A stretch of DNA of 64,000 nt, from contig CASEYW010000008.1 in NCBI GenBank assembly GCA_949292215.1, forward strand, positions 1-64,000, given 5' to 3'. This DNA is from an uncultured bacterium (GTDB lineage Bacteria; Verrucomicrobiota; Lentisphaeria; Victivallales; UBA1829). Every line of letters starts with the position of its first letter. Position 1 is the stretch's first letter. Made by a program: the position numbers and the translations under genes. This document shows, piece after piece, positions 47,173-55,312 of this stretch. The notes beneath the pieces are model-generated. The model was not told where the DNA came from and did not search any database. It was given only the letters and a program-made list of their open reading frames with translations.

Positions 47173-48444
47173 TCAAATATGCCCGAAATCCTCTCCCTGA
47201 GCGCCGGCATCCCTGCGATCGGCTCCAGGAATGAGCGCATCATCGAAATGGATCATGACGTTGGCTCGTTCCAGCGAGTCCTGAAGACGGCCGACATTCA
47301 CACCGGTGACCGGACATCCCGTTTCCAGCGCCTGCGCTGCGGCGGTTCCGGCAGCCTGACCCGTGATGATCGCAGGAGGAATTACGCGAACGACATCCCA
47401 CGCATACCCATCGGCAGAAGCGGAACGGCCCGCAGTGATCAGATTATCATATCCGGAGCGGATCAGCGTCCGGAAGGGAATCTCATACAGGAAATCCCTG
47501 CGTTCAAAATCACAGATCGCGCCGATGGAGTCGTCAAAATGACGGTATTTGTCGCTTTCGAGCAGCGTATAGTCGCCATCAATCCGGCGAGTCGTACGCA
47601 ACTGAGGCATCGTGGGCAGTGTGACAATATCGCGGGAAGTCCGATTCTGCGGCTTGATCTTCTCCAACAGAAGGCGCTGGTTCCGGATCAGGAAATCCGT
47701 CACATCCTCCACCGAGGTGCCGGTAAAGAACTTCATTCCCTCCGGATGGTTATGTCCATACAGATTCGCCGTGCCGCCGGCACAGGAACCGAGCGCAAGA
47801 CGGATGTCGTTGGCCTCGACCGCCTTCCTGCAGTTCTCAAGCGTGATGGTATGTCCGACATAAGTGAAATAATTTTTCCCCTGAACAGTCGGCATGCCGG
47901 AACGGAACAGCAGATCGGCATCGCCGGTGGTGTCAATGACAATTCCCGCCTGATAGAACTCGCGTCCGGACTTGCTTTCCAGCAGGAGGCCTTCACAATG
48001 TCCGCCATTCATCACTGGTTTGGCTGCAAGACAGTCGAAAAGAATTTCCACGCCTTCCTCCTGCAGCAGCTCCGTCAGGGCAAGGGCGAAAATCTGCGGA
48101 GAATAGCGTGCAATGTAGCGGACATCAGTCGGATGGTCCGGCTCCCCGTTTCTCCACTCTTCGGGAATGGAGTCGTAACCGTACTTCACAGAGAGCCGGA
48201 GAAGCTCCTCCGCCATCCCGAAAATAATCTGTTTTCCTCGTCCATTGCACATGGGAACGAAAAGATTGATGAGCCCGATGGTAGCCAGTCCGCCGAGCAG
48301 ATTGGTCTTCTCCAGCAGCAGAACCTTTTTTCCCGCTCTTGCGACGGCAAGTGCAGCCGCGACTCCCGCAACACCGCCTCCAGCGACAATCACATCCCGA
48401 TATCCCTTTACAGGAACCGATTCCTTCCACTCCATGAACTCCAT
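47173..48444 (-). CDS. FAD-dependent oxidoreductase (PF12831-type)
   Basis: A 423-residue flavoprotein. The N-terminal dinucleotide-binding motif VAGGGVAGVAAALAVARAG near 20-38 is followed by the adenine-binding acidic residue in LLLEKTNLLGGLAT, whose GGLAT is typical of the FAD_oxidored family. IDTTGDADLLF near 190 and the C-terminal FAD-closing TAGRSASADGYAWD with the glycine-rich GQAAGTAAAQAL are also family marks. No signal peptide, so probably cytoplasmic. Members occur in carbohydrate loci of PVC and Bacteroidetes genomes; the substrate is unknown. GGAG precedes ATG 48444, and a promoter is proposed just upstream. Confidence 0.85.
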   Translation of the reverse strand: MEFMEWKESVPVKGYRDVIVAGGGVAGVAAALAVARAGKKVLLLEKTNLLGGLATIGLINLFVPMCNGRGKQIIFGMAEELLRLSVKYGYDSIPEEWRNGEPDHPTDVRYIARYSPQIFALALTELLQEEGVEILFDCLAAKPVMNGGHCEGLLLESKSGREFYQAGIVIDTTGDADLLFRSGMPTVQGKNYFTYVGHTITLENCRKAVEANDIRLALGSCAGGTANLYGHNHPEGMKFFTGTSVEDVTDFLIRNQRLLLEKIKPQNRTSRDIVTLPTMPQLRTTRRIDGDYTLLESDKYRHFDDSIGAICDFERRDFLYEIPFRTLIRSGYDNLITAGRSASADGYAWDVVRVIPPAIITGQAAGTAAAQALETGCPVTGVNVGRLQDSLERANVMIHFDDALIPGADRRDAGAQGEDFGHI

Positions 48445-48477
48445 TGCAAGCTCCTTCTCCAGCTTCCAGTTTTTGTT

Positions 48478-48505
48478 AATGTAGTTCCATTCTTCCTCTT
48501 TTCAA
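48478..48505 (-). promoter_or_regulatory. Possible promoter of the FAD oxidoreductase gene
   Basis: TTGAAA (48500-48505), 16-base spacer and TACATT (48478-48483), minus strand. The remaining 48506-48714 is A/T-rich divergent spacer in which no other feature is clear. Confidence 0.4.
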
Positions 48506-48714
48506 GAAGAATCTTCTTTCCCGCAGTCACATCCTGAGCTGTTTCAGACACGTCCGGCACATGGTTCCAAAAGATGCCATGCTTCCGATTCAACAATTTC
48601 TCCACACCTTTTTTGATTCCGAAAAAAGGAAAAGGATACTTGATATTTATCTTCACAGCTGTAACTTAACAAAGGAGTTCCCGACATCAGAAAAGGCGGC
48701 AGGAGAATCTGAAC

Positions 48715-50733
48715 TTGTTTCTCAAACACCCGACAATAAAACTTGACAGCAAAGAGAATCTAAAATTGAAGCTGTTCTTTTTCAACAGGAAACCGATCAT
48801 TCTTTTCTGTCTGTTTTTCCTGCTCAATTCGATGACTACATTATGCCGCGTTTTCTTCAACGGAAACATTCCGGCATTGACGTTTCCTGCTCTGCTCGGT
48901 TCCGCTCTTCTTCCCACGATATTTTTCTATCTTCCCACGGGAAAAAAAGTCCGGATAACCGCCATTGTGCTGTTTGAAACATTTGTTCTTCTTTTTCAGA
49001 CTTTCTATGATTTCTGTTTTTTCATCACCGGATCTGATATTACCCGGGAGGTTCTCGGCAATCTCGGAATTCTTCAAATCAATGCGGCTTTTGCATTGTG
49101 GGATCTATGGTGTTTCCTCGGTATCGCATATGTCATTTTCTGTATTACGGCAACTGTTCTTCTTGCAGTGTTTTACCCAAAACCGGAAAAAGGCCTGAAA
49201 CTGAAATGGTATCTTTGGACGGGGCTCCTTGCACTCGGACTCTTCTGTTTCCTGCAAATTCCCGTTCTACAAGTCCTCTTCACGACAAGAATCCAGCATG
49301 CGCATTATACCTTGAAGGAATATGCGGAAAGCGGAATGAAATATTCTCCTCTGAACAAAGATGAAATTACTGCAAAGCCCGGAAAAAACATCATTCATAT
49401 TTATCTGGAATCCTTCGACTCCCGTTTTCTGAATGAAAAAAGATTTCCGGGACTGCTTCCCAATCTGCAGGAACTCATCAAAGAAGGCATCTCCTTTTCC
49501 CGGGTCAGCAATGCACCGTTCTCTCATTATACCTTTGGCGGCATATATGCTTCCATCATGGGAATCAACACAGTTCCGGAACATTTTTCCCTGGCAAAAG
49601 GCGTTCACGGAGGAATTCGTTATCAGTATGGTTCCCGGATGCCATCCCTTCTATCCATTCTGAAACAGGCCGGCTACCATCAGATCTTTCTCAACGGACC
49701 GGATATTCAATTTGCCGGAATGGGCCCCTTCCTGGAAAGGGAAGGCATTGACGAATCGTTATCATATAAAAAGACCTTCCATATTCCAGAATGGACCTGT
49801 TCAGATGCGCAACTTTTCGAATGGGGATTTGAAAAATATACAGAACTGGCAAATCAAAAGAAACCGTTTCATCTGATTCTGCTGACAATTGACACCCACA
49901 GCATCTCTGGCTTTCCCCATTCCCGAATGCTGAAATATGAACGACTTCCGGGAAAACGGGTACAGATTCTTGATCTGTTTCACACGACGGATTTTTACCT
50001 TGGAGAACTGATCCGCAAACTCAAACGCTCTCCTGCCTGGAAAAACACCTGTGTCATCATCACCTCGGACCATACTGTCAACTGGACGTATATGTACCCC
50101 TCTCTTTTCGAAGGGGAAACCTCTCCCGCCTATCATATCGCACTGGCATTGAACACAGGCAAACGCGGCATCTGCGATTCTCCTGGAATGACCTTCGACA
50201 TGGCTCCGACAATCCTCTCTCTCGCCGGTATCAAACATAATTATCAGTTCCCGCTGGGAGAAGACCTGACCAATCCCGCAGCGCTGAATAAAAATCGCCT
50301 CATTGCAAATGAGATCCATAAAGACATCGTTTCCAGCTTCATGAAATTCAGAAATCAGGAAGAAATCAATAACCGGATGCCGAATTCCATTGAAATCTTA
50401 ACGAAACCCTATTTCCTGCTGAAACTCAACAAGGAACATGTCTTCTTTCCCACAGTCACGATTCCACGGAAGGACGAATTCATTTACTTCGATTTCTCAT
50501 TCAACCGGGACATCAATCTCTGCCGAACCTATCCCGCCTATAAGATCAAAATACTGAAAAACATTCAAAAAGCTCCTTATTACGGCGTAATTTCCAACAA
50601 TCCGGAAATTCTATCAGAACTGTTTCCCCGGGAAGATTTTCAAAATGGTCTCTGGTACATGATTCTTTTCTGGAACGGTCAATATAAAAAAAGCTCCGGG
50701 GAGAAAATAGAGCTTCTGAAAATCAACTTCTGA
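48715..50733 (+). CDS. Membrane sulfatase-superfamily protein, LTA-synthase/phosphoglycerol-transferase-like
   Basis: A 672-residue inner-membrane protein with about five N-terminal helices (LFCLFFLLNSM; ALLPTIFFYL; IVLFETFVLLFQTFYDF; LWCFLGIAYVIFCITATVLLA; LWTGLLALGLFCFLQIPVL) and an extracytoplasmic alkaline-phosphatase-like domain. Metal-site residues are Glu232 (YLESFDS), the probable nucleophile Thr273 (FSHYTFGG) and Asp452-His453 (TSDHT). This is the plan of LtaS, OpgB and EptA enzymes, which add phosphoglycerol or phosphoethanolamine to surface glycans; the exact group is unknown. The start is TTG 48715 with AGGAG nine bases upstream; the next in-frame ATG (48832) would remove the first helix. 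The gene looks A/T-richer than its neighbours, a possible sign of transfer. Confidence 0.85.
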   Translation: MFLKHPTIKLDSKENLKLKLFFFNRKPIILFCLFFLLNSMTTLCRVFFNGNIPALTFPALLGSALLPTIFFYLPTGKKVRITAIVLFETFVLLFQTFYDFCFFITGSDITREVLGNLGILQINAAFALWDLWCFLGIAYVIFCITATVLLAVFYPKPEKGLKLKWYLWTGLLALGLFCFLQIPVLQVLFTTRIQHAHYTLKEYAESGMKYSPLNKDEITAKPGKNIIHIYLESFDSRFLNEKRFPGLLPNLQELIKEGISFSRVSNAPFSHYTFGGIYASIMGINTVPEHFSLAKGVHGGIRYQYGSRMPSLLSILKQAGYHQIFLNGPDIQFAGMGPFLEREGIDESLSYKKTFHIPEWTCSDAQLFEWGFEKYTELANQKKPFHLILLTIDTHSISGFPHSRMLKYERLPGKRVQILDLFHTTDFYLGELIRKLKRSPAWKNTCVIITSDHTVNWTYMYPSLFEGETSPAYHIALALNTGKRGICDSPGMTFDMAPTILSLAGIKHNYQFPLGEDLTNPAALNKNRLIANEIHKDIVSSFMKFRNQEEINNRMPNSIEILTKPYFLLKLNKEHVFFPTVTIPRKDEFIYFDFSFNRDINLCRTYPAYKIKILKNIQKAPYYGVISNNPEILSELFPREDFQNGLWYMILFWNGQYKKSSGEKIELLKINF

Positions 50734-50805
50734 AAACAAAAACATCTTCCGGATTGCGGGACTATCTCTGCCGCTTCATTTTGCAGTCCGGAGCAGTCGG
50801 CTTTT

Positions 50806-52770
50806 TCAGCAGTTCTTCTCTTTCCGGTATTCCAAGGCAAGCATCAGGTTCCCCGCAAACGGAGGCAGGGAAACCGAAAGCATGCCGTCCGCTATTCCGA
50901 AAACAAGTTTTTCTCCGGAAGGCACCAGCAAAACACGATCCACGATGTTGCCGTCCTCCAGACGGACGCCAATCTTGCCATTCAGGACCCCGGCACCCTC
51001 TTCCACAATCACCGTTTTTCCCCGCTGTTCGGGAGCGTAGCAGAGAACATGGATCACGGTCCGGTTCTCCTGCTCCGTGCGGAATACACGGGCAAACGAC
51101 GGCAGATTCTCCACTGTCACCAGCGGCACAGGCAGGAGATGACTCATCATCTCCCGGAACAGCGCCCGCAGGTGCGAAGCGCCCGTCTCAAAATATCCCG
51201 TGAATAGGTTTCCTGCACAATAGGCCGTATCCTTTTTGCAGACAACAAACGGCAGTTCCGTTTCCGCATCCGGAGGCGTATAACAAATCGCGCGGACACC
51301 ATCCCACCCTCTGTTGCAGAACGGCTTCACCACCACGGCAAGCGCTTCCGTTTCCGGAGACGCTTCCACTTTCTCCACAGGCGAACAGACCGACAACGGC
51401 AGCTCCGGCAGCTCCGGACTCCTCTTCAAGTTCTGTTTCATGCGAAAATAAGCGGGCTCAAATCCAGAACCGCCTATCCATCGAACACCGCACAAATCGC
51501 CAAAGAGACGCGCACCGTTCGCTCCGCAGAAAAACGCGGTCCCTCCCTCTTCCATATGGTTCCGGACAATCCTGCACGCTTCCGGACTTGGAAGAACCGT
51601 ATCCGGAACAAGCAGCACGCGATACCTCTTTTTCAGCGGTTCCGGCAGAACAATGTCATACTGATACTTCAATTCCTCCAGCATCCGGACGAGTCCGCGA
51701 ATCTCCGGTGATGACGCCATCTCCAGCTCTTTTCCGGAATAAACAATCGCAATCTCCGTATTCGGCTCTGCTCCCGAAAACCATTCCTCCCGCTTCTGAA
51801 GATCGCTGTACACCTCGTAAATCCGATCGAATACGGGAAGATCCAGATCTCCCCGCGGATGAAAATGCCCGCCGATATTCGGACGCATTCCGTTGGCGAG
51901 TCCGTAAAGCAGATCGAATTTCAGGCTCTCCGCCGGACGCAGGGTGCCGAATTCCCCCCAGTCCAGAAAACGGCCCGTCATATTCAGAACAGGGGTCCCG
52001 GGCCGGATCGTGCGCAGGTAATGTGCCATCACCGGAAGGAATTCGTACCCCCAGATCGGAGAGGTCGGCAGGCACTCACACTCAAAATAGGTATCGCAAT
52101 CCCGGCGATCCTCCCATCCGGTCGAATTGAAATAGAGCAGCGGGTCCGGAAGAAGCGATCTCACCAGAGACGCAATCTCTCCGCAGAGTTTCAACGATGA
52201 ACGGTATGAAAACTCCCTGACATCATCTTCCTTCGCAGGATCGAATCCCTGTTCCCGCATGAGCTTTACGCACGTCGGACAGGTACATCCGTAAGCGATC
52301 ATGCAGTCAATGAAAAATCCGTCCACCGGATAGTGTTCCGCAATCTCCCGGATCATCGCCTTCAGATGTTCCCGGTATGGAGAGTTGTAACACATGGAAC
52401 GGACAAATGGTGTCACCCGCTCTTTTCCGAGTTCGTGTCCGTCGAAACCGAGCGTTCCCCACTCCCGGTGCCGCAGAGTCTCCTCCTGACTCAATCCACC
52501 GTTCAGATACGCCGTCAGCCGGATTCCTTTCCGCCGGCAGCATTCCGCGATTTCCCCGAACAGATCGCGCCGCAATGACGGATGCCGGATTCCGATTCCG
52601 GTAGCATAATAGGCGAATCCCTGATTGCAGCGGGCATGAAATCCAAGAAAATCCACGCCGCAGCGTTTCAACTGGTCCGTAAACGCCTCCGCATCGAAAA
52701 AACTCCCGACTCCGGGAATGTCAAATGGCGTATGATTGTCAAAAAACAAGGCATAGTTCGGATGGTACAT
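50806..52770 (-). CDS. GHL6/GH151-like glycoside hydrolase
   Basis: A 654-residue protein. The N-terminal half is a TIM barrel of the GHL6 type (DFLGFHARCNQGFAYY, GIRLTAYLNGG) with a likely catalytic Asp in GFFIDCMIAYGCTCPTCVK near 153; the Cys cluster there is typical. The second part has a GATase-like (beta-galactosidase trimerisation-type) domain (IAIVYSGKELEMASSPEI, LLVPDTVLPSPEACRIV), as in GH42 and GH151 (alpha-L-fucosidase) enzymes. No signal peptide, so cytoplasmic. The substrate is unknown. GGAGGAG precedes ATG 52770, and a promoter can be placed upstream. It is divergent from the GH106-like gene, sharing a 193-bp regulatory region. Confidence 0.8.
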   Translation of the reverse strand: MYHPNYALFFDNHTPFDIPGVGSFFDAEAFTDQLKRCGVDFLGFHARCNQGFAYYATGIGIRHPSLRRDLFGEIAECCRRKGIRLTAYLNGGLSQEETLRHREWGTLGFDGHELGKERVTPFVRSMCYNSPYREHLKAMIREIAEHYPVDGFFIDCMIAYGCTCPTCVKLMREQGFDPAKEDDVREFSYRSSLKLCGEIASLVRSLLPDPLLYFNSTGWEDRRDCDTYFECECLPTSPIWGYEFLPVMAHYLRTIRPGTPVLNMTGRFLDWGEFGTLRPAESLKFDLLYGLANGMRPNIGGHFHPRGDLDLPVFDRIYEVYSDLQKREEWFSGAEPNTEIAIVYSGKELEMASSPEIRGLVRMLEELKYQYDIVLPEPLKKRYRVLLVPDTVLPSPEACRIVRNHMEEGGTAFFCGANGARLFGDLCGVRWIGGSGFEPAYFRMKQNLKRSPELPELPLSVCSPVEKVEASPETEALAVVVKPFCNRGWDGVRAICYTPPDAETELPFVVCKKDTAYCAGNLFTGYFETGASHLRALFREMMSHLLPVPLVTVENLPSFARVFRTEQENRTVIHVLCYAPEQRGKTVIVEEGAGVLNGKIGVRLEDGNIVDRVLLVPSGEKLVFGIADGMLSVSLPPFAGNLMLALEYRKEKNC

Positions 52771-52796
52771 GGAAATCTCCTCCGGGCAACGGAACT

Positions 52797-52824
52797 ACTA
52801 TACGGGCAAATCCGGAAAAATCAA
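52797..52824 (-). promoter_or_regulatory. Promoter of the GHL6/GH151-like gene
   Basis: TTGATT (52819-52824), 16-base spacer, TATAGT (52797-52802), minus strand. The sequence GCCCGTATAGTA spanning the -10 box recurs exactly upstream of the other GH106-like gene (27349). Confidence 0.55.
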
Positions 52825-52900
52825 TCCTGAACCACCATTTCTCTCCTTTTTTCTCCCGAATGCCTCCCCGGAAAAAACACAGAAAAATCAGAGAAAACAA

Positions 52901-52929
52901 TTGACAAAACTACAATAATATTGTATAAT
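52901..52929 (+). promoter_or_regulatory. Consensus sigma-70 promoter with palindrome for the second GH106-like gene
   Basis: Perfect TTGACA (52901-52906), 17-base spacer and perfect TATAAT (52924-52929). A 15-bp palindrome TACAATA-A-TATTGTA (52911-52925) fills the spacer and touches the -10 box, a classic repressor position. Confidence 0.8.
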
Positions 52930-52963
52930 TAGAAAGAACAATACAACAATGGAGGAAAACGCC

Positions 52964-55246
52964 ATGCGAGAAACCGATGAAAATCCCCTTGTTCCGATGG
53001 GAGCGCTGACCGGGAAACCCGACCGGAAAATGATCTCGGAAACCCTGACAGCCTTGAAAGAAGTCGGCATTACGCAATATCTGATCTACCCGCGTTCCGG
53101 CTGCGAATTGAACTATCTCGGAAAAGAGTGGTTCGAGACCTGCCGTCTTTTCTTTGAGGAAGGCGAACGGCTCGGGTTCACCTCCTTCTGGCTCTATGAC
53201 GAGTTCAACTGGCCCAGCGGACAGTGCGGCGGAAAAGTCATGCAGGAAAATCCCGATTACGCCCTGCCCTATCTCCAGGTTCTGGAAGACAACGGCAAGT
53301 TCGTGATTCGGGAAGGGAGAAACCCGGCACGCCCGAATGTTCTGAATCCGGAAGCCGCACGCTCTTTTCTCCGTTCCACGCATGAGAAGTATGCAGAGCA
53401 CTTCGGGCATCTCTTCGGCGGACTGATCAAGGGGATTTTCAGCGATGAACCATCCTTCCTGTATGTCTGGCACGGTGAAACTCCGAAAGAGGAGCAGCTC
53501 CGCTTCGCCTGCTATCCCGACTTGAAGAAAGAGTATGCGGAACTGACAGGAAACGATCTTGAACAGGATCTTGTTTTCTGCCTGAAAAACCATTGCGATC
53601 CGTTCTGGCAGCCGACCGTCCGGAAACTTCTGGGCGCGCAGTTCCGGAAAGCATTCCTGAAGCCAATCCGCGAGTGGTGTTCCGCACACAACCTGCTTCT
53701 GACCGGACACCTCATGGATGAAAGCTCTCCCGCCGGAGCTCTCCGAGCCAGCGGACAACCGCTGGAAACAACGGGCACCTTCTCTCTGCCCGGCATGGAT
53801 GAAATCTTCACCCGCCGCCGCATGGAAGATACGGAATGGCTCACGCTGGGAACCGTGGAACACGGAATCCGCAGAAACGGGAATGGAGGACTGGCGGAGC
53901 TCTTCGCACTCGGGCCCTGCGATCTGTCGCTCGGACGCATGAAAAAAATGATCCGCACCGTGTCCATGTTCGGAGTTGACCACTATGTCCTCGCCGTCGC
54001 TCAGCTCGACATGCGCGGAAATGTGGAAAAGAGCCAGTATTTCAATCCCTATTCACGAACACAGCCGTGGTTCCGCGCCCTGAATCGTCTCGGGGAGGAC
54101 GCATGCTCCGCCGCACGGACAGCAAAAAAAAGATTTCTTCCGGAAATTCAGATCCGTTATCCGTCCGTGGAACGACCGCTCAATGAACTGCTGATCCGTC
54201 TGACTGCGGCGCAGAGACAATGGGCGCTCATCGGAGAAGAGGAAGCGGGAAGCGCTCCATTTATCCTCCGTCTGGAATACAGCAGCATCGTCGAAGAAAA
54301 TTCCGGGAAATCGTGGAATCGGATGGAAGAGTTCATGCAGTATCTGGAACAAACGGCCCCGCTTCGCACCTTTGTCTCGGAGCAGAACGGCGCTCCTGTG
54401 AAAGATGTCTTTCTGCGAAACTATGCGGATGGTTCTGCTGAGATTGTGAACTTCTCCGAATCCGGCAGATGCAGGAAACTTATCCTGCATCGCAACGGAC
54501 AGGACATTCCATTCCCGCTGGAAGCCGATGGCACCCGCTCCTTCCCCGGATGGATCGTGGAAATGGATCGACCAAATCTGAAGCGGTTGATCTTTAAAAA
54601 CGGAATCTGCCGGATCTCTCTGAAAGCGCCCCTCTCCGGGCTGACCCTCGCCCTCCGCTCTTACGGCGGAAGGACGGAACTCCGCATGGACGGAATATCC
54701 GTAACGGCGGAAAAAGAGTGTTCCTCTCTTCCACAGGGATTCCGGGAACTCTATCGGGAAACGGAGTCTTTCGAACTCGCTCCGGGAGAGCATCTGTTTG
54801 AGTTGACTGAGAAGGCTCCGGATTATCCATATCTGCCCCTGGCATTTCTCACGGGAACATTTGCAGTTTCCGGCGCTGATCTGTCAAAATACGCGGCAGA
54901 CGGCAACGGCCTTGAGGAATATGCCGGAAAACTGATTCAGCATGGAACCGTGGCAATTCCGGTCGATGCACAACTTCTGCGTCTGGAAACCGACGATCTC
55001 GACACGGAAGTGTTTTTCGACGGCGAAAGTCTCGGCGAACGCGCATGGGCGCCCTTCGCATGGAGGATTCCCGAACGGTTCGCAGGACAGACCGTTTCCG
55101 CCACAATTGTCCGGTACACCTCCTGCGCTCCGATCTTTGGAACGGAGAGCTTCGATCCGAACCCGAATGGACCGAACGGATGGCTTGCCCAGTATCGTCC
55201 GCATGGAGGCGTTCCCCATCCTGTTTCCGAACTCATATTGGAGTAA
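52964..55246 (+). CDS. GH106-like glycoside hydrolase, second copy
   Basis: A 760-residue paralogue of the protein at 24719-27349 within the GH106-like superfamily. It shows GITQYLIYPRSG, SFWLYDEFNWPSGQCGG (the family YDExxxPSG hallmark near 70) and GIFSDEPSFLYVWHGE near 150. The C-terminal half is beta-rich (SYGGRTELRMDGISV, a substituted jelly-roll-like module). No signal peptide, so cytoplasmic. ATG 52964 is chosen because GGAGG lies eight bases upstream and overlaps the in-frame ATG 52949. It has a perfect promoter with an operator-like palindrome. Exact sugar specificity is unknown. Confidence 0.82.
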   Translation: MRETDENPLVPMGALTGKPDRKMISETLTALKEVGITQYLIYPRSGCELNYLGKEWFETCRLFFEEGERLGFTSFWLYDEFNWPSGQCGGKVMQENPDYALPYLQVLEDNGKFVIREGRNPARPNVLNPEAARSFLRSTHEKYAEHFGHLFGGLIKGIFSDEPSFLYVWHGETPKEEQLRFACYPDLKKEYAELTGNDLEQDLVFCLKNHCDPFWQPTVRKLLGAQFRKAFLKPIREWCSAHNLLLTGHLMDESSPAGALRASGQPLETTGTFSLPGMDEIFTRRRMEDTEWLTLGTVEHGIRRNGNGGLAELFALGPCDLSLGRMKKMIRTVSMFGVDHYVLAVAQLDMRGNVEKSQYFNPYSRTQPWFRALNRLGEDACSAARTAKKRFLPEIQIRYPSVERPLNELLIRLTAAQRQWALIGEEEAGSAPFILRLEYSSIVEENSGKSWNRMEEFMQYLEQTAPLRTFVSEQNGAPVKDVFLRNYADGSAEIVNFSESGRCRKLILHRNGQDIPFPLEADGTRSFPGWIVEMDRPNLKRLIFKNGICRISLKAPLSGLTLALRSYGGRTELRMDGISVTAEKECSSLPQGFRELYRETESFELAPGEHLFELTEKAPDYPYLPLAFLTGTFAVSGADLSKYAADGNGLEEYAGKLIQHGTVAIPVDAQLLRLETDDLDTEVFFDGESLGERAWAPFAWRIPERFAGQTVSATIVRYTSCAPIFGTESFDPNPNGPNGWLAQYRPHGGVPHPVSELILE

Positions 55247-55257
55247 TATCACTGAAT

Positions 55258-55294
55258 ATCCGGGGATGGGGAAGAGGAAACGCCCTATCCCCGG
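55258..55294. terminator. Stem-loop between convergent genes
   Basis: A 9-bp perfect stem (TCCGGGGAT/ATCCCCGGA), extendable to 13 pairs with one G-T, between the GH106-like and glycyl radical enzyme stops. No strong T-run on either strand. Confidence 0.5.
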
Positions 55295-55312
55295 ACGATC
55301 GTTCCGGGAACA

